The notes: generated by a model not told the origin, from the letters alone. A stretch of DNA of 64,000 nucleotides from an uncultured Armatimonadota bacterium (GCA_903904815.1 CAIVDU010000039.1:1-64000); one strand, 5' to 3'; counted from the stretch's first letter, positions 1 through 8,000 are shown. Numbers and translations: made by a program.

Positions 1-467
1 CCCGACATCCAAAGAATCTGGGCCTTACCCCGGTCCGGTTCAAAGAACGCTTGAGGCTGGTCCATGTAGCCAATGAACCCTTCTCGACTTGCAAGCCCGC
101 ACGGGGCTTGAGCGTGGGCAAAGGTGTACATGCCGATGGGCATGGAGACTTCGACGATGGAGTCGAGCGCGGCCGGCGGAGTGGCAAAACTAAGAGTGAG
201 CCCCGAATGCTTCAGCCGACACCGCTTCTGAAGGCCTTGTTGGCCGGGCAGGCATTCACTCTCGATCAACCCAGCCTGCTCCAGTTGCTGGATGTGGCGA
301 CTGACTGCCGGTTGGCTAAGTTCCAACGCCTGACAGATCTCGTTGATGTTCCGGCTTCCACGAGCCACCAGGAACAGAATCGCCAGCCGCGCCTCGTGCC
401 CGATCGCTCGGCACACGTCAATCGCGTCATCACTTCCCAAGACTCGGTAGTCAGTGCCTTCGCTCAT
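1..467 (-). CDS. ArsR-type winged-helix transcriptional regulator, 3' end beyond window
   Basis: This reading frame begins at ATG 467 and runs off the left edge after 155 codons. An in-frame TAG lies three codons upstream of the ATG, so this is the first possible ATG. Residues about 15-75 form a winged helix-turn-helix with the typical ArsR recognition segment LSQPAVSRHIQQLEQAGL. The rest (PIGMY, CGLAS, FFEPDRGKAQILW) resembles the C-terminal half of COG4189-type predicted regulators rather than a plain ArsR metal sensor, and I see no clustered Cys/His metal site. It probably binds DNA as a dimer in response to a small ligand. The neighbouring inverted repeat at 482-588 may be its own operator. 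The regulated genes are not identifiable here. Confidence 0.8.
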   Translation of the reverse strand, partial: MSEGTDYRVLGSDDAIDVCRAIGHEARLAILFLVARGSRNINEICQALELSQPAVSRHIQQLEQAGLIESECLPGQQGLQKRCRLKHSGLTLSFATPPAALDSIVEVSMPIGMYTFAHAQAPCGLASREGFIGYMDQPQAFFEPDRGKAQILWMS

Positions 468-481
468 TGCCTTCGACTAGC

Positions 482-588
482 GAATATTATCATATCGATT
501 TCGAGAACCGCATGCGGTTATCGTTATCTTGTCTAGTCAAAACCCAAAATTAAACCAAATCGTGCCATATTCACAAACGATAATATTC
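482..588. promoter_or_regulatory. AT-rich inverted repeat upstream of the ArsR-type gene
   Basis: GAATATTATC (482-491) recurs as its exact reverse complement GATAATATTC (579-588) in an AT-rich stretch just upstream of the regulator. Two such half-sites flanking a promoter region fit an operator for an autoregulated HTH protein. This is inferred from position only. The following 600-820 stretch has no convincing gene. Confidence 0.35.
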
Positions 589-823
589 AGAATTTGACAT
601 ATTAACCGAGATCGCTACCGTCCTTTAAACCAAGCAAAAGTTTTGCGACCCTCTTCGCCCGTGGAGAGAATCGAACCGAACTGGCAAAAGTCCATTTAAG
701 CCCGGTTTGCAACCCCAAGCCGACCTCGGCAGAGGTTGCGGTCCTAACCGAATCCGTGAAAGTCCAATTGAAACAAACTGCCCTGAACCAGACCGCATGG
801 AGAAAGGGCCTGTCCGAACCTAT

Positions 824-857
824 AAAAAACCCTCCCCTCAAAGATTGAGAAGGAGGG
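824..857 (-). terminator. Rho-independent terminator of the metalloprotease gene
   Basis: Read on the minus strand, a CCCTCC...GGAGGG stem extended by G-U and CTCA/TGAG pairs is followed by TTTTTT (824-829). It lies 23 bp beyond the stop codon at 880. Confidence 0.8.
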
Positions 858-879
858 CGAATTGAAGCAAGCGATCTGG

Positions 880-3480
880 TTAGTTCGTAACCGGTCTTGC
901 CTCGAGCGCTCGATGAACCTGGCTGAGACAGTCCAGGAGATGTGCTTTCTGCATCGGATCGGTGCGCTTTGCCATCGCCGCGTTGAGGGACGGCTCCAAC
1001 TCATGAAGCTGCGCGTTGGCCAACGCCACGGCATCGCCAGGGGCGGGCTGCTTGCCGAGCGCAATTGAGATCAGCGTCCTGAGGTGGTCTCGCTGCAAAT
1101 TTCGGCGAGAAGGAGAGATCGCGTGGCCATCGCCCAGTTCCGACCAAACACTGTCTTTCACTTCACCAAAGAGAGTTGCGATCGACAGAGTATCCGTGGA
1201 TCGATACTCGTTGTTCACGATCAGTCGTAGCTTCTGGGCGTCGAACAGGAAGAGCAGCGCAGTGCGCTGAGTCGCCGACACCGTATCCAAAACCGGGAAC
1301 AACCGCTGGGAGGCCAACGGCTCATTTCCGGGGGAGTTTGGATTTGCTGCGAGCAGAGCCGCCGTCTTCGGCGAGATGCCGGGCGATGTTTCTTTCAGGA
1401 CCAGTGAGCAAATGAAATCCAGCGCTTCCTTTTGCTTCGCCTTGGGTAAGGGGCGGACAGCCGGTTTTTGCCCGGCGTCGCCTCGGTAGTTGCTGCTCAC
1501 TGCAGTACCGCCGATGAATGTCTGGGCGAACGAAAGCGGACGGTTAACCCCGAGACTTCGGAGAAGGTTGAACCGGCGAGTGAACTCGAAGAAGCTCTCA
1601 CCGGGCTTGGGATGCCGCTTGTCGAGATCCTTGAGAGTCGCCGTGGCGAGTGCGCTCGATCGCTCGCACCACTCTAGCGGGTCGCTCGACATGTCGAATC
1701 GCCGAACCTCGGGGTCCCAGCCGTCTGCGATGCCATCGGTTTGGAACGCTAATCCAGGCTCGTTTGTCCGCGAAGCCCAGGCGCGAAGCTTGTACAGTTC
1801 TCCCTTGGGCGTTTCGCTGTCGATCGGCATGTACCCGTACTCGATGGCCCAAATGTCGTAACGGCCGACTGTTCCCGAGTAGTAGGACACGCCCGGATGG
1901 GTCACCGCCTCGATGTTTTCCGCGTTGTAGTCCATCACCGATGCCGTGATGCCCTCTCGCAGGACCGTCTCCTTGTCGCCAAGCTGCTTGTTCGAAAGGA
2001 ACGTGCTCGCAATGAAGTTGTGCCTCAAGCCAAGGCAGTGCCCCATCTCGTGGGCGGCGACTTCTCGAATATATTCGTAAACAAGCCGCTGCTTCTCATC
2101 GCTCGCTTGCGGCTGGTAAATCTCCAAAGCCTCCCGGGCGAATCCCACGTTTCGACCTGCCGCCGAAGGATAGGCGCAGGCAAACGAAGCCGGATGCTTC
2201 ATACCTGGGAAGGTGGGTTCGGCCGGCTCCGCTCCGTCTTGGAGAGTGTCGCTGTAAAAAGCGCCTTCCGAGGCAAAGCCGGAGTCAAAGTTGATCGAAG
2301 CATTGAGGATCTCGCCGGTAAGCGGATTCGCTCGAGTCAAAGCGATCGCGAACGGCACATTGACGGTCCAGCGAACGACGTTGTATCGAACGTCGGCGAT
2401 GTCCCAGTCAGCGTCGTCTGGCATCTGCCTGACGACCACTGCATCCTTGATTCCAACCTTTTCAAAGGCCTTGTTCCAGGAGAGCAACCCATCCATAGTC
2501 GCCTTGCGATACGGCTTTGGCATGGCATTATCGATGTAGAAAACGATCGGTTTCTTAGGTGGGCTAAGCGGTGCCGTGGGATCCTGCTTCTCCAGCCGCC
2601 AGCGGTAAATGAAGTTGACAGTTGGATCCACGTTCTGCGAATCGCTGTGGTCGAGGAAGCTAGTGGTAAAGTAACCAATCCGCTGATCCCCGAGGCGAGG
2701 CTTGTACCCATCCACGGGCAAAGCCGAGATGTTATAACTCACCGCGAACGGAACACTCTTCGGCGCTCCGATACTCGGACCTTGCCAACTCAGACGGTGA
2801 ACCGTGCGAATCACCGCATTCTCTGGCATCACTTTAATGCCGTCCAAGTAGCTGTTTGAGACGTCGAGACCGTATCCGAAGCCGAGGCCTCTGAAATTCT
2901 CCGAGATCTGTGCCACGTCTGTCTTGAAGAGGGAACTCACGTCGAGCAGGATCGACTTCCGAGTCTTGTCCCTCGCTTTGATTTCAAGGTTGTAAAGGAT
3001 CTCGTCGCTGAATTCGCGATTAAGTGCCCGCTGGGCTTCCGGGCTATTGGGCGCTCGATTCTGAAAATCGTTCGTCACGATCTGAACACGCCCCTCGTCA
3101 ACGATCCGGAACTGGAATGGAAGGTCGTTCAGCGGCTGCCCTTGGAACACCGGCGTCGGAGTGTTCATGATTCCAGTGCTTGCCGTGGCCTGGAGAAGCA
3201 ACCAATGCCCGAGCATTGCCTCGGGAATCTCGATATAGAGAGAATCAGCAGTGCCCTTCTTCTGACGGTAGAAGGTGAATATCCCCGGAAGCTTGGTGTA
3301 ATCCTTGACGATGTCGTCGATCGCCGGCTCTTTGGCGGCCGGAGTTGCAGTTGCAGTTGCGGGAGGCGGAGCGGGAGGGGCAGTCTTGTTCTGAGGGGAT
3401 GCCTGGCCGTTTGCCAGAGCGGACGCCAATATCCCGGTCAGTACCAAACCTGAGGCGGAGATGTTAAATATGCGGGGCAT
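880..3480 (-). CDS. Secreted zinc-dependent metalloprotease (DUF5117/DUF5118 family)
   Basis: An 866-residue protein with an N-terminal signal peptide (hydrophobic core GLVLTGILASALA), a Pro/Ala-rich linker near residues 28-50, and the metzincin-like zinc site HEMGHCLGLRH. His477, His481 and His487 are the expected ligands and Glu478 the catalytic base. A methionine-turn-like SVMDY follows about 35 residues later. Length and order match the large exported proteases annotated as zinc-dependent metalloprotease with DUF5117, DUF5118 and DUF4953 regions. It probably acts in the periplasm or outside the cell on peptides of unknown identity. The ATG at 3480 is preceded by TATTCT ten bases upstream, so the mRNA leader is probably very short. 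It is a single-gene unit closed by the terminator at 824-857. Confidence 0.85.
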   Translation of the reverse strand: MPRIFNISASGLVLTGILASALANGQASPQNKTAPPAPPPATATATPAAKEPAIDDIVKDYTKLPGIFTFYRQKKGTADSLYIEIPEAMLGHWLLLQATASTGIMNTPTPVFQGQPLNDLPFQFRIVDEGRVQIVTNDFQNRAPNSPEAQRALNREFSDEILYNLEIKARDKTRKSILLDVSSLFKTDVAQISENFRGLGFGYGLDVSNSYLDGIKVMPENAVIRTVHRLSWQGPSIGAPKSVPFAVSYNISALPVDGYKPRLGDQRIGYFTTSFLDHSDSQNVDPTVNFIYRWRLEKQDPTAPLSPPKKPIVFYIDNAMPKPYRKATMDGLLSWNKAFEKVGIKDAVVVRQMPDDADWDIADVRYNVVRWTVNVPFAIALTRANPLTGEILNASINFDSGFASEGAFYSDTLQDGAEPAEPTFPGMKHPASFACAYPSAAGRNVGFAREALEIYQPQASDEKQRLVYEYIREVAAHEMGHCLGLRHNFIASTFLSNKQLGDKETVLREGITASVMDYNAENIEAVTHPGVSYYSGTVGRYDIWAIEYGYMPIDSETPKGELYKLRAWASRTNEPGLAFQTDGIADGWDPEVRRFDMSSDPLEWCERSSALATATLKDLDKRHPKPGESFFEFTRRFNLLRSLGVNRPLSFAQTFIGGTAVSSNYRGDAGQKPAVRPLPKAKQKEALDFICSLVLKETSPGISPKTAALLAANPNSPGNEPLASQRLFPVLDTVSATQRTALLFLFDAQKLRLIVNNEYRSTDTLSIATLFGEVKDSVWSELGDGHAISPSRRNLQRDHLRTLISIALGKQPAPGDAVALANAQLHELEPSLNAAMAKRTDPMQKAHLLDCLSQVHRALEARPVTN

Positions 3481-3661
3481 GAGTGAACGGAGAATAGCCG
3501 CATCGCGCTCAGAACCTCAAGCGTCGAATTCAATTCCTTGCAATTCTCGACCAAAAAGATGGCTAATGCCTGACCAATGGAACCGTGCTAACTTTGCGAT
3601 CTTTAAGCAAATATACGGGGTATTTGGCGATCTCACACGAATCTTAAAGTTAAATCCTTCT

Positions 3662-3749
3662 GAGCGAAGTTTCATTTCGCTCTCTTCATGAAATCAGACT
3701 TGTTCTGACCCCGCTGCCCAGAATCGTTCGGCCGCGGGGTTTTTCTTTT
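3662..3749 (+). terminator. Hairpin plus Rho-independent terminator with no assigned upstream gene
   Basis: GAGCGAA (3662-3668) pairs with TTCGCTC (3676-3682). A second hairpin, CCCCGC (3709-3714) with GCGGGG (3734-3739), is followed by TTTTTCTTTT. The upstream gene is on the opposite strand, so this must end either a small RNA or a short leader of the TRIC-family gene at 3888. A 6-bp inverted repeat, CAAATA/TATTTG, lies near 3608-3626. I recognise no known riboswitch consensus. The rest of 3481-3887 holds no convincing gene. Confidence 0.55.
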
Positions 3750-3887
3750 AGCCGTCCACATGAGCGGATTACTCACATCCAGGAGTGAAATTCGGCGTTC
3801 CCGGAGTCCATTCCGACCTCTGTCTGCGATCTGCAAACCGCGAACTTTCCTCTCAGTTCCCGACACAATACTCTTCGAGTTAAGCGC

Positions 3888-4550
3888 TTGAAGATTCCAA
3901 TCACCATCTCCTCCGAGTTCGTTCTTTACGCAGCCAGCCTGCTTGGCGTCATGGTGAGCGCGATCAGCGGTTCTCTCGTGGCCGGGCGCAAGCGATTTGA
4001 CTGGCTCGGCGTCGTTGTCATCGCCATGGTGACCGCGCTTGGCGGGGGAACCTTGAGAGACGTGTTGCTCGCCCGGCACCCGATCTTCTGGATTCGCGAT
4101 CCGAACTTCATTTGGACCAGCCTTGCGGCGGCGGGCTTAACTCTTGTGTTCGTGCGGTACGTCGCGCCGCCGAAGCATCTCCTGCTTGGCGCTGATGCCC
4201 TGGGGCTAGCGTTCTTCACGATCAGCGGCGCCCAACTCAGTGCCCAAACCGGAGCACCCGCACTGGTCGTGGTCCTGATGGCAACCACGACCGGCGCGGC
4301 AGGAGGAGTCCTGAGAGATCTGCTCACCGGCGAAGTTCCATTGCTCTTCCGTCAAGGCGAGCTCTATGCAACCGCTTCGGTCGTTGGGGCCGCACTGTAC
4401 CTTTGGCTGATGAACGCGGGGTCCGAAAAGAGCGTGGCCGCTCTCACCGGGATGGCCACGATCGCGATCCTCCGATTCGCCGCCATCCTGTGGAGAATTC
4501 GCCTCCCCGTTTTCGAGCTTGCCGAAAACAACCGACCACCTAGCGACTGA
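3888..4550 (+). CDS. TRIC/UPF0126-family membrane channel or transporter (YicG-like)
   Basis: A 220-residue membrane protein made of two repeated three-helix units, each carrying the family's glycine-rich signature: GGGTLRD near residue 52 and GGVLRD near residue 142. This is the bacterial TRIC (UPF0126) fold, whose members include K+ channels and the glycine transporter YicG. The substrate here is unknown. The start is TTG at 3888. The next candidate, ATG near 3951, would cut off the first transmembrane helix. No clear Shine-Dalgarno site is visible. Its last 11 bases overlap the convergent CBM9-like gene. The hairpin-terminator element at 3662-3749 lies about 140 bp upstream and may influence it. 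Confidence 0.85.
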   Translation: MKIPITISSEFVLYAASLLGVMVSAISGSLVAGRKRFDWLGVVVIAMVTALGGGTLRDVLLARHPIFWIRDPNFIWTSLAAAGLTLVFVRYVAPPKHLLLGADALGLAFFTISGAQLSAQTGAPALVVVLMATTTGAAGGVLRDLLTGEVPLLFRQGELYATASVVGAALYLWLMNAGSEKSVAALTGMATIAILRFAAILWRIRLPVFELAENNRPPSD

Positions 4551-5343
4551 ATCGAATCGGCGTGAATTTGTCCGGCATATGGGTGTCGTAGACACCGTGG
4601 GGTGTCCAACACCAGGCCGCCTGGACTTCGGATTCGCCGATCGGGATTTTCTGAAACCGGCCAAAGAAGAGATTCCAGATGTCTCCATCGGTCGGCGGGA
4701 GCGAGCGCCCATTTGCGAGATCTTTCATCCCGGCCCACGGGAACACCAGTTCAGCCGTCCAACCTCGGCTTATTTGGGACTTATCGTTCAACACCCCGTC
4801 GACGTACACCCGGCTCTCTAGTCCCGGAAAGTCCCAGTCTAGGAACGCCCAACGGGCGCCCCGGGGATGGGTGCCTCGCCAGAAATGCTCCTCGGTTCGG
4901 TCAAAGTTGCCGCCGAACGTCAACGCATCTCGCTCGATGACGTCGAACTCGGCCGTGTCGAATCGACTTCCTCGCCGATAGGCGTCCCGCCAAATGAAGA
5001 AAACTTCGTAAACCGTATTTCGAGCGTTGATTTCGAATTCGTAGTAGGCATCGCCTCCGTCAATGAACACCTCGACGTCGTTCTCCTTGAAAATCAGCGA
5101 GTCCCGTTCGGTCAATTGAGCCGTAGGGAAGGGTTCTTCGACCCAGAATCCCACGTAGAGATTCGTCTCATCCCAGAGCACGGCTGCTTGAGTGTTGAAC
5201 GGCGCAGGATCGCCCGTCGCCATGTCAACAAATCGAGGAGATTTGGCCGCCGACTTCCAGCGCGGGTCGGATAAACGACCGTCCAGCAGGAGTGGCGATT
5301 CGATGTACTGAGCGGTATAGATGGCCGACGGTTCAGAACTCAC
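4540..5343 (-). CDS. CBM9-like carbohydrate-binding protein
   Basis: A single-domain protein of about 267 residues matching the family-9-like carbohydrate-binding fold. It has the opening IESPLLLDGRLSDPRW, then AAVLWDETNLYVGFWVEEP, then ENDVEVFIDGGDAYYEFEINA, and near the C-terminus WTAELVFPWAGM. These are the usual landmarks of stand-alone CBM9-like proteins thought to bind sugars or glycan fragments. I chose GTG 5343 because the family homology begins right after it. The frame stays open to an ATG at 5439 with an AAGGTGAG site, but that 32-residue extension does not look like a signal peptide and would overlap the ilv leader ORF on the other strand. No clear export signal is seen with the short start. 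Confidence 0.75.
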   Translation of the reverse strand: MSSEPSAIYTAQYIESPLLLDGRLSDPRWKSAAKSPRFVDMATGDPAPFNTQAAVLWDETNLYVGFWVEEPFPTAQLTERDSLIFKENDVEVFIDGGDAYYEFEINARNTVYEVFFIWRDAYRRGSRFDTAEFDVIERDALTFGGNFDRTEEHFWRGTHPRGARWAFLDWDFPGLESRVYVDGVLNDKSQISRGWTAELVFPWAGMKDLANGRSLPPTDGDIWNLFFGRFQKIPIGESEVQAAWCWTPHGVYDTHMPDKFTPIRFSR

Positions 5344-5392
5344 TCTGATAGCTTGACCGCTCCTCCATGGACTTCGCCAAGCAGGAGGAAGA

Positions 5393-5398
5393 TATACT
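5393..5398 (+). promoter_or_regulatory. Candidate -10 element (TATACT) of the ilv-type leader
   Basis: TATACT lies 9 bp upstream of the leader GTG at 5408. If used, the transcript would start at about 5404-5406, leaving almost no 5' leader before the leader peptide. AAGGA at 5400-5404 could instead serve as ribosome site for a transcript started farther upstream, for example from TTGACC at 5353. Confidence 0.4.
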
Positions 5399-5407
5399 AA
5401 GGACGAA

Positions 5408-5506
5408 GTGATCGAAGTCGTAACGAACCACCCTATCATTCGGGCTCACCTTGCGTGTGCACCGTCGATTCAGGTCGTCGTTATTATTGTTGCGCCCCCA
5501 AGCTAA
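5408..5506 (+). CDS. Branched-chain amino acid leader peptide (IvbL-like)
   Basis: A 32-codon ORF starting at GTG with AAGGA just upstream and stopping at TAA 5504. Its C-terminal part reads APSIQVVVIIVAPPS, with six consecutive Val/Ile codons (gtc gtc gtt att att gtt). This closely parallels the E. coli ilvBN leader IvbL, which has APS followed by a run of valines. The ORF ends 36 bp before a strong terminator and 90 bp before an acetolactate-synthase-type ACT gene. These are exactly the parts expected for ribosome-mediated attenuation: scarce Val-tRNA or Ile-tRNA stalls the ribosome in the VVVIIV run and prevents termination. Recognition is by pattern and was not tested by alignment. Confidence 0.75.
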   Translation: MIEVVTNHPIIRAHLACAPSIQVVVIIVAPPS

Positions 5507-5510
5507 TACC

Positions 5511-5579
5511 ACCGGGACGTACCCGCTCACTCGTCAAACAAAGGCTCTCCCGGTTCCCCGGGAGGGCCTTTTTGTTTTT
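5511..5579 (+). terminator. Attenuator: antiterminator segment and Rho-independent terminator
   Basis: The terminator stem is GGCTCTCCCGG (5543-5553) with CCGGGAGGGCC (5558-5568), loop TTCC, one G-U pair, followed by TTTTTGTTTTT. ACCGGGA at 5511-5517, just after the leader stop codon, is exactly complementary to TCCCGGT at 5548-5554, so it can form a competing antiterminator. CGGG (5513-5516) can alternatively pair with CCCG (5522-5525), which would sequester that segment. This gives the mutually exclusive pairings of an amino-acid biosynthetic attenuator. Confidence 0.75.
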
Positions 5580-5596
5580 GTCCAGGAACGTACTTC

Positions 5597-5959
5597 ATGA
5601 ATCAATCCGCTCCCCTTCACCCTCAATGCACGATTCACGTGCTCGTGACTCACGACTTTGCTGCCTTTGAGCGAGTCATTTGCTGCGTTCGTCGACGGGG
5701 CGAAGGTGTCTGCGGCGTCCATTTCGGCCAGACAACGGAACCAGGACTTCACTCAATCTCTCTCGAAATGAACGGCGAAGCGTCCTTAGTCGACCGCCTT
5801 TGCCGGCATCTTCGCAATCTAGTGGACGTGGTTCAAGTCACGGTTTTGGCGAATCCGACTTTGGAGACTTTCCAGTTCGAGGTCTGCGCCTTGCGTTCGC
5901 CGGGAGGCGAGCTGTCGGAGAAAGGCGCGCAGAGCATGGAGAGTTTTGCATTGGCCTGA
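5597..5959 (+). CDS. IlvM-like ACT-domain protein (acetolactate synthase small-subunit type)
   Basis: A 120-residue protein with one ACT domain at about residues 11-80. FERVICCVRRRGEGVCGVHF and LRNLVDVVQVTVL match the corresponding segments of E. coli IlvM (ERVLRVVRHRG..., NKLVDVAHV). It therefore looks like the regulatory subunit of acetohydroxyacid synthase, the first common step of Val/Leu/Ile synthesis. It is short like enteric IlvM/IlvN, not the roughly 160-residue form common elsewhere. AGGA lies about 9 bp before the ATG. No catalytic subunit (IlvB/G) is adjacent, which is odd. The upstream attenuator supports a role in branched-chain amino acid metabolism. The last 35 residues do not match the family as I remember it. 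Confidence 0.7.
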   Translation: MNQSAPLHPQCTIHVLVTHDFAAFERVICCVRRRGEGVCGVHFGQTTEPGLHSISLEMNGEASLVDRLCRHLRNLVDVVQVTVLANPTLETFQFEVCALRSPGGELSEKGAQSMESFALA

Positions 5960-6081
5960 TCCAATGACTTCCAAGGGTTGTGCTACTTGCACTTCACCGG
6001 ATAAAGCCAATGGACCACTCGCCAAGACGCGGCACTCCAAACGGAATGGGCGGAGCCCAGAGTCCCAACACAACCCTCAAG

Positions 6082-6122
6082 TAAAAACAAAACCGGCTCT
6101 CCGAAATCGGAGAGCCGGTTTC
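6082..6122 (-). terminator. Terminator of the RRM gene
   Basis: A stem of CCGGCTCTCCG with CGGAGAGCCGG and a 4-nt loop is followed on the minus strand by TTTTGTTTTT. The stem is near-symmetric, so it may also stop forward transcripts from the ACT gene. Confidence 0.85.
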
Positions 6123-6147
6123 TAAGTCCGATGGACTTACTGGGATC

Positions 6148-6558
6148 TTACCAGCGAGATCCGCCGCTTCGACCGCCGCCGTAGCCGCCGCCGCTGCCGC
6201 CGCGTCCACCGCCGCCGCCGCCGCCGCTTCTACCGCCGCCGCCGCCGCCGCCGTAACCGCCGCCGCCGCCGCCGCTGCTTCGACCGCCGCCGCCGCCGCC
6301 ACCGCTATAGCCGCCTCGATCTTCTCGAGGAGCTCGAGGACGAGCCTCGTTCACGGTAAGGGTTCGACCATCCAACTGCGAACCGTTCTTGTCGCCGATG
6401 GCAGCCTCAAGCTGATCAGCGTCAACGTCGACGAACGCGAAACCGCGGCCCTCGATGATGCGAACGTTTGTAGCTCCGTACTGTGCAAATGCAGCGGAGA
6501 TGGATTGCTCTGTGCTCGAGTAGGAAATGTTTCCTACGTAAAGTGTCTTGTTTGCCAA
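6148..6558 (-). CDS. Glycine-rich RRM RNA-binding protein
   Basis: A 136-residue protein with one RNA-recognition motif (residues 3-75). RNP2 is LYVGNI and RNP1 is GRGFAFVDV. A tail of about 55 residues, almost all Gly with scattered Arg, Ser and Tyr, ends in SRW. This layout is typical of bacterial glycine-rich RRM proteins of the cold-shock or RNA-chaperone type. The start is TTG at 6558, with AGGAGG five bases upstream. The tail is encoded by long GGC/GGT-type triplet runs that are prone to slippage and to misassembly, so its exact length may vary. A TATAAT box and a hairpin at the ribosome site lie upstream. Confidence 0.9.
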   Translation of the reverse strand: MANKTLYVGNISYSSTEQSISAAFAQYGATNVRIIEGRGFAFVDVDADQLEAAIGDKNGSQLDGRTLTVNEARPRAPREDRGGYSGGGGGGGRSSGGGGGGYGGGGGGGRSGGGGGGGRGGSGGGYGGGRSGGSRW

Positions 6559-6573
6559 AATGGCCTCCTGTTT

Positions 6574-6590
6574 GCGGGATTCTATCCCGC
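6574..6590 (-). promoter_or_regulatory. Hairpin adjoining the RRM ribosome-binding site
   Basis: GCGGGA and TCCCGC form a perfect 6-bp stem with a 5-nt loop directly upstream of the AGGAGG site on the minus-strand mRNA. It could modulate ribosome access, for example with temperature. This is inferred from position. Confidence 0.4.
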
Positions 6591-6679
6591 CGAGTTCTGC
6601 ACGTACTTCGTTCTATTCCTACAAAACTCGCCGAGGCTAATTTGACTGGAGAAATGGTCGACAAGGCCGTTGCGTAACC

Positions 6680-6685
6680 ATTATA
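6680..6685 (-). promoter_or_regulatory. TATAAT -10 box of the RRM gene
   Basis: A perfect TATAAT on the minus strand lies about 120 bp upstream of the TTG start and predicts a long 5' leader, as seen for cold-shock genes. No good -35 hexamer is visible at 16-18 bp. The rest of 6690-7140 contains no gene I would defend. Confidence 0.5.
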
Positions 6686-7144
6686 ACGTATCGGCGTATT
6701 CCCCGGTTTCATCACTGGGAAGAAGATCCCAAAATCCCTCGCAAATAAACCAGGAAAACGCGAATCACCCTAAGAATGACGTGATCGTTTGAGCCTAGAG
6801 GCCGACTTGGACACCATAGGTGACCAATGATGTCAAAACGCAAACCTTCTTCCCGCCGCCCAATGGCACTCCCTTTGTCCGTTCCGTGGAACATAAAACG
6901 CGGCCGAGCTGACGCAGTTGAGCTTGAGAACGCCGAGGTAGCCGCCCAGACGTTTCTGCTTTCCTATCGAGTAGGGTTCGCGTCGTTCGACCTGTTCAAT
7001 CCTTCGCGACTGGTCCGAGTGGGTCAGAATCCTGCGTCAGGACTGGGTTAGCCGGGAATTCAACCGCTTTCGCGCAGAATCCTGGCATCACTGATGGGAT
7101 AGGCCAAGAACCTTCTCGGTGGTTTGGGGCACAATGGTGGAGAT

Positions 7145-7987
7145 ATGCGTCGAGCCATCGGATTGCTCATTGTTTCTGCGCTTGCCTTGGCCGTAGGGTG
7201 TGGACCCGCGAACCAACAGCTCGGTGGTCGTCCCCGTCAGAAGGTTTATCGGTCCATCGTCACGCTCAGTCCGAGCACGACTGAACTCCTGTCGGTGACT
7301 CAGCAGTTGAACGCTCAGCGAGTTCGTGGACGAACCGCTGCCGATAACTATCCGAAAGCAACTGTCGACCAGATCCCGATCGTCGCATCGGTGAAGCCGG
7401 ACTACGAGAAGATTGCCGCCATAAAGCCGGACCTCGTGCTGTACGACAAGGACCTCTTCAACGCGAACGACGTTGAGAAGATCAAGAAGCTTGGCGCCGA
7501 CACCTTCGTTCTCGACGCCGTGACCGTGGACGATCTCGTCAAAGAGCTGTACGCCCTCGGCAGCATGGTGGGCGGAGAGACGAACGTCTCCGACTATGTA
7601 GACAAGATCTACGCCGCTCGCGCCGCAAGCGCATCGATCACGGTTCACCCGAAAGTCGCCATCATCATGCCCGGAGACGGCGGCACCCACATGATCGCCG
7701 GCACTGACTCCTTTGATGCTGATGTGGTGAAATCCGCCGGTGGCCAACTGGTCGGCCCGAAGGGTTCTATTTTCGTGCCTCTCGATCCCGAGTTTCTACT
7801 GACTCAGAATCCCGACTGGATCATATCGGTCGGCGCACCCACCGCTTTGCTGACAGATCCGAAGCTCAAGGCGCTCAAGGCCGTCTCCCAAGGAAAGATC
7901 TTTGGGATCAGCGCAGACATTCTTCTTCGGCGGGGCGCCCGAGTCGATAGCCTCATCACCGCGATCTTCGACAAGATCGCCAAATAG
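7145..7987 (+). CDS. ABC-transporter substrate-binding lipoprotein (BtuF/FhuD-like)
   Basis: A 280-residue lipoprotein. The hydrophobic N-terminus ends in a lipobox AVGC with Cys19 as the lipidation site. The mature part has the opening IVTLSPSTTELL, then AIKPDLVLYD, then GTDSFDADVVKSAGG, and the closing RRGARVDSLI. This is the single-helix-hinge fold (Peripla_BP_2) used for B12, siderophores and metal chelates. The ligand is not evident. I prefer ATG 7145 over TTG 7124 because it gives a normal-length signal peptide and has GGAG close by. No permease is adjacent. A FecE/BtuD-like ATPase exists at 52667-53443 but is far away. The MTA phosphorylase gene follows after 13 bp. Confidence 0.8.
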   Translation: MRRAIGLLIVSALALAVGCGPANQQLGGRPRQKVYRSIVTLSPSTTELLSVTQQLNAQRVRGRTAADNYPKATVDQIPIVASVKPDYEKIAAIKPDLVLYDKDLFNANDVEKIKKLGADTFVLDAVTVDDLVKELYALGSMVGGETNVSDYVDKIYAARAASASITVHPKVAIIMPGDGGTHMIAGTDSFDADVVKSAGGQLVGPKGSIFVPLDPEFLLTQNPDWIISVGAPTALLTDPKLKALKAVSQGKIFGISADILLRRGARVDSLITAIFDKIAK

Positions 7988-8000
7988 GATTCCTGAGACA

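Noticed and set aside
1897-2859. Long forward ORF of about 320 codons inside the metalloprotease gene
   Set aside because: It is antisense to a clear protein with a signal peptide and zinc motif, and its translation has no recognisable features.
7000-7120. Possible cobalamin riboswitch before the BtuF-like gene (TCAGAATCCTGCGTC-like text)
   Set aside because: The B12-box consensus and the other conserved riboswitch core segments are not present.
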